From: Candidatus Gastranaerophilales bacterium
GTDB lineage: Bacteria; Cyanobacteriota; Vampirovibrionia; Gastranaerophilales; Gastranaerophilaceae
DNA: 64,000 nt
NCBI GenBank assembly: GCA_944323395.1
Contig: CALUSI010000004.1
Span: 1-64,000 of the forward strand
Reading direction: 5' to 3'
Position numbers and translations under genes: made by a program. Shown here one piece after another: positions 9,150 through 18,020 of this stretch (position 1 is the stretch's first letter; each line of letters starts with the position of its first letter). The notes below the pieces were generated by a model. That model had not been told where the DNA came from. It saw only the letters and a program-made list of their open reading frames with translations, and did no database searches.

Positions 9150-10464
9150 CTACCCCTAATCTACTTAATGCCTTCATAGCAACGGAATCAGGTTGATTGC
9201 ATATTGCAACCAATAAATCATCAGCGGTTGTTCTTGTTTTATTTTGAGATTTCGCTATATTCCAAGCATCCTCTAAAATTAATTTTGCTCTCTGGCTGAA
9301 GGTTATTTCCGATGTATTATATTCGTCTGAAACGCCTATTAATTCTTCGATTACTTCTCTTGCATCTTTTACTATAACACCAAGATCTCTTAAGACCTCT
9401 GCTGCTATAGAATTTGCTTCAAGAACAATACCTAATAAAATTAATTCGCTTCCTACGACATTATTTCCTATTCTTCTTGCTTCTTGTTTCGCCAGTCTCA
9501 TAATATATAATGTTTCGTTTACTTGCTTTTCTATTGGTTGTAAAATCTTATCTTCTAAAAGATATTCATTTACATTGAGTTCTTTTAATATATTATATGC
9601 AATACCTTTTTTTGATTTTAGTAAGCCTAATATAATGTGTTCAGGCAATATTGATGCTGTGCCTTCTTCTCTTACTATATCTATTGCATTAGCAAGTGTT
9701 TTTAGTGCATTAGGTGTAAATATAATCTGTTTATCTTCATATTCAGCTTGTCTTGATGATATTTCATTTAGTTTTTTTGAGAAAGTCTCAGCAGTTACTC
9801 CAAAATCTGCCAAAATATGGGCTATATTTGATTCATTATCTTCTAAAATAGATTGCATTATCTGTTCTGTGCCTAATATTTCATATTTTGATGTAGATAA
9901 TTTTGCTATTGCTCTATCAAATATTTTTTTACTGTCAGAACTTTCAATTAATGAAATAATATTATCGTTTTTATCTATTCTTCTTCTTTTTTCAATACTT
10001 TCAGGGTGTCTTACCTTTTTGGGCTTATTTGCTGATAGCACATTGTAGAACATAGTTTTCATTTTTTCTACGTCTATGCCTTTTTCTTTTAACACATTCG
10101 TCAATTCTAATTTTGGATAGTCCCAAATTGCAAGAAAAAGATGCTCGGGTTTTACATATGAATTTCCAAGTATTCTTGCAATATCTAATGTTCTTGTAAA
10201 TATATCTTTTGAGGAATCACTGAAAACAACAAATTCAGCAGGTCTAATTACTGCTCTTTTTTCTAACAATTTTTCTATTTCTTTTTTTAATTCGTTAATT
10301 TCTATTTTGTATATTGAAAATGTTTTTACTATTAAACTGTTTGTATCATTTAATAGCGCAAGTAAAAGATGTTCCGGGTATATTTTTTCGTGATTGTGTT
10401 CGATAGCACATATTTGTGCTGATTTTACAATATTAACTGCTTTTTCAGTAAATTTCTCAAACAA
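9094..10464 (-). CDS. Protein with three Clp N-terminal domains and no AAA+ ATPase
   Basis: This 456-residue protein begins like ClpC (MFEKFTEKAVNIVKSAQ, YPEHLLLALL) but contains only Clp-N (ClpR) repeats. Three double-repeat domains are visible: roughly residues 1-140 (EHLLLALL and EHLFLAIW halves), 170-315 (TEQIMQSIL and PEHIILGLL) and 315-456 (SELILLGIV and ADDLLVAI). No Walker A or B motif is present. Clp-N domains bind substrates and adaptors, so this may be a decoy or adaptor for a Clp protease, or a scaffold. The start is TTG, placed eight bases after AAGGA; no in-frame ATG is near. Confidence 0.85.
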   Translation of the reverse strand: MFEKFTEKAVNIVKSAQICAIEHNHEKIYPEHLLLALLNDTNSLIVKTFSIYKIEINELKKEIEKLLEKRAVIRPAEFVVFSDSSKDIFTRTLDIARILGNSYVKPEHLFLAIWDYPKLELTNVLKEKGIDVEKMKTMFYNVLSANKPKKVRHPESIEKRRRIDKNDNIISLIESSDSKKIFDRAIAKLSTSKYEILGTEQIMQSILEDNESNIAHILADFGVTAETFSKKLNEISSRQAEYEDKQIIFTPNALKTLANAIDIVREEGTASILPEHIILGLLKSKKGIAYNILKELNVNEYLLEDKILQPIEKQVNETLYIMRLAKQEARRIGNNVVGSELILLGIVLEANSIAAEVLRDLGVIVKDAREVIEELIGVSDEYNTSEITFSQRAKLILEDAWNIAKSQNKTRTTADDLLVAICNQPDSVAMKALSRLGVDALEIRQGIKNRITNSRI

Positions 10465-10523
10465 AACATATATCCTTAAAATGTAGTATAAATTAATTTT
10501 ACCACATAAGCTTTTATTTGTAA

Positions 10524-10766
10524 TCAGATATTAATAATATTTTCGCTTACAGCTTTTACAGCAGCTTGTATACGGTATTTTACGTGCATTTTTATTAAAA
10601 TATTTGTGATATGTGCTTTTACTGTATGAATACTTATATTCATATTTTTTGCTATCTCAAAATTTGTTTTACCTTCTGTTATTAGTTTTAAAATTTCGAT
10701 TTCTCTTTCTGTCAGACAAAAAGGTGTTTTATTTATAACGTTTGTTTTAAGTTTATTGTCTATCAT
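10524..10766 (-). CDS. Stand-alone LuxR/NarL-type HTH protein
   Basis: This is essentially only a GerE/LuxR DNA-binding domain of 80 residues: LTEREIEILKLITEGKTNFE, then IAKNMNISIHTVKAHI and a final helix. There is no receiver or sensor domain. Such single-domain regulators can bind DNA constitutively or act by dimerisation. The ATG at 10766 has GAGAG at good spacing; an ATG two codons upstream is too close to that site. It precedes the Clp-N gene in the same direction with a gap of about 60 bases, so it may be co-transcribed with it. Its targets are unknown. Confidence 0.85.
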   Translation of the reverse strand: MIDNKLKTNVINKTPFCLTEREIEILKLITEGKTNFEIAKNMNISIHTVKAHITNILIKMHVKYRIQAAVKAVSENIINI

Positions 10767-10844
10767 CAACATCTCTCTTATTTACTTGGTTATAAGAACA
10801 TATTGACAGAATAATACAAAAAAAATACTAACATATTTTCTTTT

Positions 10845-11483
10845 TTATACTTCGAGTGATTTTTCATTTAATGGCTGAGTAATCATAATTCCTTCACCAC
10901 CAATAAAATTAACTTGTTTGCCATCTAAATATAAGTATATGTTTTTATTTTCTGTATTTGCCAGAGCCGTTTTTATTAATTGCATCATCCTTGAATATAC
11001 ACTATCTGTTCCGCCGCCATATTGAAAATCAGAACTAAAATCTATTATTATTTTATTTCCGTTTTGTTTAATCTTTAATAATTTTGTAGTTTTAGGTATT
11101 TCACTATATGCGCCAGTTGATTTTTCAACTATATTTGGTCCTTTTAATAATTCGTTTATTGCATATTCAAGCCGATTTCGACCAATTGGAATTTCTCTTT
11201 GTACTTTCTTGTATATTCCATTATCATTTGAATCAAGTGCCAAAAAATATATTGAAACAGTTTCTTTATCGTTTGTTACTTCTTTTTTTGTTGGAACTTC
11301 CGTTGGTTTTTTGACTATTTCTTCTTTCTTTTTATCTTCTTTTTTGATTGAAGGAAGTTCTATTTTTGGTATTCCGTCAATTGAGGATAATAAATTAGTG
11401 ATATTATTCCCCCATTTTTCTTTTATAAAGAAGAAGGAAAGCGTTAATAAAAGTATTATAACTATTTTAGAAAAATTACTCAT
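10845..11483 (-). CDS. GerMN-domain membrane-anchored protein
   Basis: An N-terminal membrane segment (IVIILLLTLSFFFI) is followed by a Lys/Glu/Pro-rich linker and a GerMN domain (residues about 75-200: VSIYFLALDSNDNGIYKKVQ, AINELLKGP, IIIDFSSDF, LYLDGKQV). GerMN domains occur in GerM of spore formers and in lipoproteins of many non-sporulating bacteria, usually linked to the cell envelope. No sporulation genes are near, so an envelope role is more likely here. It starts one base after the DUF2993-like gene and appears to be the last gene of the large minus-strand operon. Confidence 0.8.
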   Translation of the reverse strand: MSNFSKIVIILLLTLSFFFIKEKWGNNITNLLSSIDGIPKIELPSIKKEDKKKEEIVKKPTEVPTKKEVTNDKETVSIYFLALDSNDNGIYKKVQREIPIGRNRLEYAINELLKGPNIVEKSTGAYSEIPKTTKLLKIKQNGNKIIIDFSSDFQYGGGTDSVYSRMMQLIKTALANTENKNIYLYLDGKQVNFIGGEGIMITQPLNEKSLEV

Positions 11484-11484
11484 T

Positions 11485-12336
11485 TTACCTTTCGTAGTTT
11501 TTATTTATTATAAATATACCTTCTGTTTTAATTATATTTCCTTGGATTTTTGCACTTGTAATGTATATTTTGCAATATCTGCTATCTATACTGTTTATTT
11601 GGAATGCAACAGGATTTACTTGATTTATAATACCACCCAAAATATCTATGTTAATTATATTACTATTTGTTGAAAAAGTGGTATCTTTTAACATAATTTT
11701 ATTGTTTGCTACTTCGATATTTGATTTTAGATTCATTATAAACGGTTCATTAGATAAAAAAGTTCTTATCGGTATTGAAAATTCTAATTGACCATTATTA
11801 ATAGTTACAATTGGTTCTTGTACTTCTAAGGTTGTGAATCCGTTAATTTTAACGGCACTTCTTTGTATTTGCTTTTGAAATTCTTTTGATTTTATTATAT
11901 TTTTAATATCATTATTGGTTATATTCGCATTGAATTTAAACGGTAAATCATTTGGATAATATACCTTTTTATTTTTATAGATTATTTGGTTATAAGGACA
12001 AATTGTTTCTGCTTTAAAATCAGAAATACTCATTGCTTTGTATCTGAAATTATCACTTACCAACAGTAGGTTCTTAAATTCTCCGTTTTTAAGTCTTTTC
12101 AAAGTAAAAATATCCAAGTCTGCATTGAATTTTGAATTTAATTCATCTTTTAATTCTTTTTCAATTGCCGTTTCTACAATCTTTTTCGTCAAGAAATTTA
12201 TTCCTGTTACTTTAAGAAAAACATTTTCATCTTCTATAACTTTCATTGTTTCAGATGGACAACTCACATTACAGCTATTTCCATATGCCGTTAAAGAAAT
12301 TAGTATACAAATTAAAGTGCAAATGATTTTTTTCAT
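11485..12336 (-). CDS. DUF2993/LmeA-like exported lipid-binding protein
   Basis: A signal peptide (KKIICTLICILISLTAYG) leads into a protein of the type seen in LmeA/DUF2993: a long helix (FLTKKIVETAIEKELKDEL) and repeated beta strands with SDFKAETICPYNQI. Family members are envelope proteins thought to bind phospholipid. Two cysteines near the mature N-terminus (NSCNVSC) may form a disulfide or a lipid anchor. The ATG overlaps the truB stop by four bases, so it is translationally coupled. The family call rests on overall pattern, not on a diagnostic catalytic motif. Confidence 0.6.
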   Translation of the reverse strand: MKKIICTLICILISLTAYGNSCNVSCPSETMKVIEDENVFLKVTGINFLTKKIVETAIEKELKDELNSKFNADLDIFTLKRLKNGEFKNLLLVSDNFRYKAMSISDFKAETICPYNQIIYKNKKVYYPNDLPFKFNANITNNDIKNIIKSKEFQKQIQRSAVKINGFTTLEVQEPIVTINNGQLEFSIPIRTFLSNEPFIMNLKSNIEVANNKIMLKDTTFSTNSNIINIDILGGIINQVNPVAFQINSIDSRYCKIYITSAKIQGNIIKTEGIFIINKNYER

Positions 12337-13190
12337 AACAAAACTTTCCTTGGTTGAATTATTTTATCGTTTCCTATCGCTATTGCTACAACTTTATTGT
12401 CTTTTGTTAAAAGGATTGTATCCTTTAAATTTCTTCTATTCTTAAATTGATTTCCGTTTAGTAGTTTATTATATTCATATTCATTAATTTCATAAGTGTT
12501 AATTTTAAGCACACTGAGAGGCTCTATAAGATGACTTTCTATATCTTCAGTTGTTGTTTTGTCTGTTAATGTGTAACTGCCTGCCAAATCCATTCCTGCT
12601 GATTTCGTTCTTATTAGTTTGAACATTACTGCTCCACAATTCAGCTCTTGTCCTATATCATTTACTATTGTTCTGATATATGTTCCCGTTGAACATTCTA
12701 TATTTAGTTCTAATATTTGATTATCATAGTCAAAAGAAATCAATTCATTTTTGTATATGGTTATTTCTCTTGAAGGAATATCATTTGGAATTTTTCCAAT
12801 TCTTGCTAATTCATATAGTCTTTTCCCGTTATAATGCACTGCAGAATATGCAGGAGGGATTTGTTTTATTGTTCCTCTGAATTTATTTAGAACAGATTGG
12901 ATTTCTTCTAATTCTATTTTTCTGTAATTAGTATTTGTTACAGTTCCTTCTGTATCATATGTGTCAGATATTTTTCCTAAATACACTCCGACTTGATATG
13001 CTTTATCTTCTTCTAAATAATTGATTAACTTTGAAGCCTTTCCTATTGCTACGGGTAAAACACCTGAAGCTAAAGGATCCAGTGTGCCGGCATGCCCTAT
13101 TTGTTTTATTCCTGTAATTTTACGTAAAATAGAAATAATTTTATGTGAAGTTATTCCTGATGGTTTGTTTATATTTATAAATCCAAACAT
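12333..13190 (-). CDS. truB: tRNA pseudouridine-55 synthase
   Basis: TruB makes pseudouridine 55 in the T-loop of tRNAs. The start GFININKPSGITSHK, the catalytic HAGTLDPLASGVLPV (Asp nucleophile in GTLD), the AYQVGVYLGKISDTYDTEG strand pair and IPPAYSAVHYNGKRLYELAR are typical. The 285-residue length includes a short C-terminal PUA-like tail. It lies six bases after rbfA, in the widely conserved infB-rbfA-truB order. Confidence 0.97.
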   Translation of the reverse strand: MFGFININKPSGITSHKIISILRKITGIKQIGHAGTLDPLASGVLPVAIGKASKLINYLEEDKAYQVGVYLGKISDTYDTEGTVTNTNYRKIELEEIQSVLNKFRGTIKQIPPAYSAVHYNGKRLYELARIGKIPNDIPSREITIYKNELISFDYDNQILELNIECSTGTYIRTIVNDIGQELNCGAVMFKLIRTKSAGMDLAGSYTLTDKTTTEDIESHLIEPLSVLKINTYEINEYEYNKLLNGNQFKNRRNLKDTILLTKDNKVVAIAIGNDKIIQPRKVLL

Positions 13191-13195
13191 CCAAA

Positions 13196-13546
13196 CTAAA
13201 TTTCGCCTCTTGAAATTTTATTGATAAGTTCAGTTACATGAGCACCTCGTTCTAAAGAATCATCAGGTATAAATCTCAACTCAGGTGTTAGTCTCAATCG
13301 AATTCTTTTTCCAACTTCATATCTTATTTTTGCAGTATTATCAGTAATAGCTTTTATAGTATTTACTTTTTCTTCTTCTGAAGCCAGTACAGAGTAGTAT
13401 ACTTTTGCAAATGAATTATCATGTGCAATTTCAATATCTGTTATTGAAACAACACCATGTATTCTTGAATCTTTAAGCTCTCTTTGAATAATATCAGCTA
13501 TTTCTTTCATTAAGGTTTTTCTTACACGTTCATTTCTTAAAGACAT
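13196..13546 (-). CDS. rbfA: Ribosome-binding factor A
   Basis: RbfA binds the 30S subunit and helps mature the 5' end of 16S rRNA. The 116-residue protein has the KH-like fold pattern: RVRKTLMKEIADIIQRELKD, VVSITDIEIAHDNSFAKVYYSVL and LRLTPELRFIPDDSLERGAHV. The gene sits twelve bases downstream of infB and six upstream of truB. Confidence 0.96.
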   Translation of the reverse strand: MSLRNERVRKTLMKEIADIIQRELKDSRIHGVVSITDIEIAHDNSFAKVYYSVLASEEEKVNTIKAITDNTAKIRYEVGKRIRLRLTPELRFIPDDSLERGAHVTELINKISRGEI

Positions 13547-13557
13547 AATACCCTTAC

Positions 13558-16185
13558 CTATACTAAAACTTGTCTTTCTATTTCTTCAGTTGTTGATACT
13601 TTAATAATATCTCCTTCTTTGATATCGTTGAATTTATCGAAAGAAATACCGCATTCAAATCCTTGAGCAACTTCTTTAACATCATCTTTAAATCTCTTTA
13701 ATTGATCGATTTGCCCTTTGAATACTTCAACTCCATTTCTTACTACAGTTGCAGTTTTATTTCTTACAATTTTACCTTCAAGTACATAACAACCTGCTAT
13801 CTTTGTTGTTTTTCCAACTGTAAATACTTGTCTTACTTCTGCTTGACCAAGAGCTACTTCTTTTATTTCAGGTTGTAATAAATTCAACATTGTGTGTTCT
13901 AAATCTTCAAGAACTTGGTAAATTATATTGTACTTTTTGATTGTAACATTCTCTTTTTCAGCCGCTATTTGAGCATTTGTATCTTCTTTTACCGTGAACC
14001 CAAGTATTATTGCATTACTAGCACTTGCTAGCATAACATCTGCTTCTGAAATATCTCCGACACCAACGTGTACAATTTTTGTAATGATTTCTTTTGATTC
14101 CAATTGTGATACAGCTTGTGATACTGCCTCTGCTGCACCATGTGTATTTGCTTTTATGATTAAATTTAATCTCTTTATATTGTCATCAGAGTTACCAACA
14201 AGTTCATTTCTTATGTGTGCAGGTTTCATGCTGTCTAGTTTGGAAATTCTTTCTTTTTCTTTTCTTTCTTCCCAAATAATTCTCATTACTTTTTCATTTT
14301 CAACAGCTTCAAATGTATCACCTGCTTGAGGAACTTCTGTTAAGCCTAAAATTTCAACAGGAGTTGATGGTCCTGCTTCTTTTATTCTTTCTCCGGAGTC
14401 TGATAACAATGCTCTTACTTTGCCGCAGACGTTACCTACTACAAAGCAGTCTCCTGTGTGCAGTGTTCCATTTTGAACCAATAATGTTGCAACAGGTCCT
14501 TTCCCTTTATCAAGTTTTGCTTCTATTACAACACCAGACGCCAATGCGTGTTTGTTTGCACGTAAATTTTGAACTTCTGCAAGTAAAAGGATATATTCTA
14601 ATAGTTCATCAATGCCTTTTCCTTGTAATGCACTAACTTTTACGCAGATTGTATCTCCGCCCCATTCTTCTGGTACTAAACCGTATTCTGTTAATTGTTG
14701 CAAAATTTTATCAGGATCTGCACTTGGTTTATCTATTTTATTAACAGCTACAATAATTGGTACTTCGGCTGCTTTTGCGTGGTTTATAGCTTCTATTGTT
14801 TGTGGCATAATTCCATCATCTGCTGCAACTACCAATATTGCTATATCTGTAGCTTTTGCCCCCCTTGCTCTCATTTCCGTAAAAGCTTCGTGACCAGGGG
14901 TATCAACAAATACTATCTTTTTGTTTTTGTCGTTATCTAAGTATACTGAATATGCACCTATAGATTGTGTAATTCCGCCAACTTCTGTTGATACGATTTT
15001 ATGTTTTGATGCTCTTATTGAATCCAACAAAGTTGTTTTACCGTGGTCTACGTGTCCCATAATACTTATTACAGGAGCTCTTGTTTCAAGTAAAGATTCG
15101 TCAACTTCTTGAATTGCTTTTGCTTTCTCTTCTTTTTCAAGCTCTTGTTGCATGTATTCTTCTAAATCTTCTTCAAGTATTTCAAGCTCGAAATTTTCAC
15201 ATATTTTCTTTTGCGTATCAACTGAAATGACTTCATTAACCGTTGTTAATATTCCTTGCATCATTAAAAATTTAACTATATCAGCAGGAGTCTTTTTTAT
15301 TTTTTCGGCTAATTCACCAACTGTTATTGGTTTGTTTATTACAACTTGTGTTACTGCTTCTGCCGAATTATCATCTTTGGCTTTTTTCTTATGTTTTTGG
15401 GTAATCGCTTTTTCTAAGCTTATTAATTCTTGTTCTTCTTCTTTATTTTTATATTGTTTTTTCTTTTCCTTTGGACCTTTTTTCTTGAAAGCTGAATTTG
15501 GAGCTGATTTTACATCATATATTTCTTGTGAAATAATATGGTGTTGCAATGGCTTTTTTGGTTGCAGTTCTCTATTTGTTTCATTCTTCCTTTCATCTGT
15601 TCTGGTCCTATCAAAAGATCTTTTTTCTTGTCGAACACCTTTGTCATTTGGATTACGAGGTGGAAATTTAGCATTTGCAGGTCTTTGTTCTTTTTTTTGA
15701 TTGTTCCGCTCTTCTCTTGCTTGTTGTTTCGCCATCATTTCCTGACGTCTTTTTTGTTGACTGTTTCTGTTGTTATATTCAAGTAATGAACGAATTTGCG
15801 GAGTTTCTTCTTTTGGTGTATCCGTTTTTGTTTCCATTGCTTTTTCTTGTATTATATTTTTTGTTTCAGTTTTTGGTTGTACTTCTGGCTGTTTATTTGA
15901 AATTGTTTTTTCTGTTTCGTTTTTTATAGTACTTTTTGTTTCTTTTTCTTCTTCAAAGACAGGCTTTGCTTTTTTTATAATAAAAGCTTTTGGTTTTTTT
16001 ACAGTTTCATTTACTTTATTTTTGGAAAAAGAATTTCTTATCTTTTCAATTTGGGCAGGAAGCAAGTTACTAGAATGTGATTTTACTTTTATTCCCAAAT
16101 TATTTTCAAGATATTCAATGAAATCTTTGTTAGACATTTCATACTCTTTAGCCAGTTCATATACTCTTTTATTTTCAATTGTCAT
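13558..16185 (-). CDS. infB: Translation initiation factor IF-2
   Basis: IF-2 is the GTPase that brings formyl-Met-tRNA to the 30S subunit and promotes subunit joining. An N-terminal IF2_N domain (VYELAKEYEMSNKDFIEYL) is followed by a long Lys/Glu/Gln-rich linker and a second IF2_N domain (KPITVGELAEKI). The G domain has GHVDHGKTT (G1), DTPGHEAF (G3), NKIDKP (G4) and SALQGKG (G5), and then domains II-IV. An upstream ATG would add eight residues, but the ATG at 16185 gives the normal start MTIENKRVYELA behind a GGGA site. It shares a transcript with fmt and def, which supply and process formyl-methionine. Confidence 0.97.
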   Translation of the reverse strand: MTIENKRVYELAKEYEMSNKDFIEYLENNLGIKVKSHSSNLLPAQIEKIRNSFSKNKVNETVKKPKAFIIKKAKPVFEEEKETKSTIKNETEKTISNKQPEVQPKTETKNIIQEKAMETKTDTPKEETPQIRSLLEYNNRNSQQKRRQEMMAKQQAREERNNQKKEQRPANAKFPPRNPNDKGVRQEKRSFDRTRTDERKNETNRELQPKKPLQHHIISQEIYDVKSAPNSAFKKKGPKEKKKQYKNKEEEQELISLEKAITQKHKKKAKDDNSAEAVTQVVINKPITVGELAEKIKKTPADIVKFLMMQGILTTVNEVISVDTQKKICENFELEILEEDLEEYMQQELEKEEKAKAIQEVDESLLETRAPVISIMGHVDHGKTTLLDSIRASKHKIVSTEVGGITQSIGAYSVYLDNDKNKKIVFVDTPGHEAFTEMRARGAKATDIAILVVAADDGIMPQTIEAINHAKAAEVPIIVAVNKIDKPSADPDKILQQLTEYGLVPEEWGGDTICVKVSALQGKGIDELLEYILLLAEVQNLRANKHALASGVVIEAKLDKGKGPVATLLVQNGTLHTGDCFVVGNVCGKVRALLSDSGERIKEAGPSTPVEILGLTEVPQAGDTFEAVENEKVMRIIWEERKEKERISKLDSMKPAHIRNELVGNSDDNIKRLNLIIKANTHGAAEAVSQAVSQLESKEIITKIVHVGVGDISEADVMLASASNAIILGFTVKEDTNAQIAAEKENVTIKKYNIIYQVLEDLEHTMLNLLQPEIKEVALGQAEVRQVFTVGKTTKIAGCYVLEGKIVRNKTATVVRNGVEVFKGQIDQLKRFKDDVKEVAQGFECGISFDKFNDIKEGDIIKVSTTEEIERQVLV

Positions 16186-16232
16186 TATATTTTCCCGTTT
16201 TTTATACAACCATATTATAGTTGTAACACAAT

Positions 16233-16499
16233 TTACTTTTTAAGTACAGTATACAGTTCTTCTTTTACAATTTCTGGCAGATTTGATTTTATTGAGTTTT
16301 CAATTTTCTTTTTCTTTAATGCATTTTCGATACATTTTTCATTTTTACATATGTAAACAGAACGCCCTTGAATTAGCAATTCATTGTTAATTTGTACATC
16401 ACCATTTTTTTTATTTTTTGTGATTTTTATTAAATCTTCTTTTTTTTTATATGTTTTACAAGAAACACATTGTCTTAAAAATTTTCTTTCAGGTTTCAA
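16233..16499 (-). CDS. ylxR: YlxR/RnpM-family RNA-binding protein
   Basis: YlxR (DUF448) is a small RNA-binding protein usually encoded between nusA and infB; in Bacillus it binds RNase P RNA. Visible motifs are RQCVSCKTYKKKEDLIKI, the GRSVYIC strand and the terminal CIENALKKKK helix. Start is TTG at 16499, overlapping the preceding gene's stop by four bases. Unusually nusA is not next to it; a PurD-like gene takes that place. Confidence 0.9.
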   Translation of the reverse strand: MKPERKFLRQCVSCKTYKKKEDLIKITKNKKNGDVQINNELLIQGRSVYICKNEKCIENALKKKKIENSIKSNLPEIVKEELYTVLKK

Positions 16500-17650
16500 T
16501 ATTCAACAGCTTTCTTTTCTATGTTTATTATTTCTTTATAAATATTTTCATTGCAAATCGTCTTTATGTAATCAAGCAATTCTTTTCTTGCATAATTTAA
16601 TGTTGGTGCAGTATTTGTTAATACATACTTGTTTTCATCATTACTTTCAATGAATTCATTCCCTGTAGTTCTTATTTCTTTTCTGTTAAGTGCTATTGTA
16701 TATGAATAATTGTCATTTAATTTTATATAGTCATAATTATCTGCAAGACAGCCGTTTGTTGTGTCATATAGAAGTTTTAAAAGATTTTCATTTAGTAATG
16801 ATAAAAAGGTTTGAAAGTCGTATTCTTGAAATCCGTTATAAAATTCTATTATGCAGAAATTATCTTTATATATTTTGGTTTTTAGTCCAATTATTCCTGT
16901 ATAGTTTCCGGCATATTTTGATATATCATCGAGTAGAGGATATACTGCTGTCTTGAGTATTTTTACTATCATTTCTTCTGATAATTTTGAACTTGGGGCT
17001 GTTTGTGTTGAAAAGTTCTCACATTTATTTCTTTCTATTGAGATTAAAGGTAGAGCATTAAATCCGTCTGTTATGAAGTATAAATATATAGGTTCTATAT
17101 CTATATAGCTTTCTATTACAACTCTTTCATTGTTATTTTCAAATATTTTTTGTAATCCCAGCTTTGCTTTTGAAAAAGTTTCATACACTTTTGTTTCTCT
17201 TGATATCAACGTGAAATCGTTTCCTATAACTATTGGAAATTTAGAATTTCTTATATATTCAATTGCAAGATTTTCTCTGTCAAATATACCAAATTTAGGT
17301 GTATTGATTTTTAATTTGTACATTATTTTTTTTGCAATACTATTAAAATAAGTTATTCTGGCTGCTTCTGCGAATGGCGCAAATATTGGAAAACATTCTT
17401 TCTTGAATTTGTCTGCAATTCCATTGATAATTGCAAGTTGTGACGTTACTATTGTAAATTCTATTTGATTATATTTTACAAAATCACATATGGAATTTAC
17501 ATCATTTTCCCTTATATTTATGGGGGTGAATGATTTATCTTCTGTTTTGTCCAATGATGTTATATATATATCATGATTACTATCTTGCAGCTTTATATAC
17601 TGTGCAAGCATTATTGCATTAATATCTGAGCCCGCGATTAATATTTTCAT
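16496..17650 (-). CDS. Divergent PurD-like ATP-grasp protein, probably not an active GAR synthetase
   Basis: The N-terminal 120 residues follow phosphoribosylamine-glycine ligase (PurD): MKILIAGSDINAIMLAQYIK, a VNSICDFVKYNQIEFTIV strand-helix, CFPIFAPFAEAARI, then a helix before the ATP-grasp region. Later parts also keep the PurD order (IVGNDF-like strand, SKLSEEMIVKIL, NYTGIIGLKTKIY, CIIEFYNGFQEYDFQT). The motifs that should bind substrate and metal have decayed: the glycine-rich DGLAAGKG loop is absent, and EFNxRFGDPE appears as EFYNGFQEYD. It is probably a paralogue with a lost or new activity. It lies tightly between aroH and ylxR in the translation operon. Length is 384 residues. Confidence 0.65.
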   Translation of the reverse strand: MKILIAGSDINAIMLAQYIKLQDSNHDIYITSLDKTEDKSFTPINIRENDVNSICDFVKYNQIEFTIVTSQLAIINGIADKFKKECFPIFAPFAEAARITYFNSIAKKIMYKLKINTPKFGIFDRENLAIEYIRNSKFPIVIGNDFTLISRETKVYETFSKAKLGLQKIFENNNERVVIESYIDIEPIYLYFITDGFNALPLISIERNKCENFSTQTAPSSKLSEEMIVKILKTAVYPLLDDISKYAGNYTGIIGLKTKIYKDNFCIIEFYNGFQEYDFQTFLSLLNENLLKLLYDTTNGCLADNYDYIKLNDNYSYTIALNRKEIRTTGNEFIESNDENKYVLTNTAPTLNYARKELLDYIKTICNENIYKEIINIEKKAVEY

Positions 17651-17653
17651 AAC

Positions 17654-18019
17654 TTACTTTAAATCTTTTCTTAATTTCTCAGCACCTTTTAAATATACAT
17701 GTTTTATTTCATCTTGTGCAAGATCTGTATTGATTACAATAAGAATTCTTAAACATTTTTGTAAGGAACCATCTATGTTTAATTCTTGTATGCACATCAT
17801 TGGTACATTTTTCCAAGTTTCGAATTCTTCTCGAGCAAATTTGGCCGGATATGCTGCATCTAAATCTTTTGTCATGGTGAATATTACGTTAGATATATCA
17901 GCGTCTTGATATTTATTTTGTTTCTTTAATTCGGAAATAAGTTCTATTGTAGCTTTCTTTATTTCTTCAATGCTGTTAGAATCTACAGTAATTGCACCTC
18001 TTATTCCACGTTGATACAT
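17654..18019 (-). CDS. aroH: Chorismate mutase, AroH class
   Basis: AroH-type chorismate mutase converts chorismate to prephenate for phenylalanine and tyrosine synthesis. The 121-residue protein carries RGIRGAITV near the N-terminus, the central ISNVIFTMTKDLDAAYPA, PMMCIQELNIDGSLQKCLRI and the terminal HVYLKGAEKLR, all typical of the trimeric AroH fold. A TTG four codons upstream is possible, but the ATG at 18019 has GGAG six bases in front and begins one base past the fmt stop. Prephenate is also a precursor used by U32-family hydroxylases; a U32 protein is encoded nearby, though any link is inference. Confidence 0.93.
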   Translation of the reverse strand: MYQRGIRGAITVDSNSIEEIKKATIELISELKKQNKYQDADISNVIFTMTKDLDAAYPAKFAREEFETWKNVPMMCIQELNIDGSLQKCLRILIVINTDLAQDEIKHVYLKGAEKLRKDLK

Positions 18020-18020
18020 T

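Noticed and set aside
15152-15700. 182-residue ORF on the plus strand inside infB
   Set aside because: It is antisense to the well-supported IF-2 gene, rich in Ser/Phe/Leu from the complement of Lys/Glu/Gln codons, and lacks a ribosome site.
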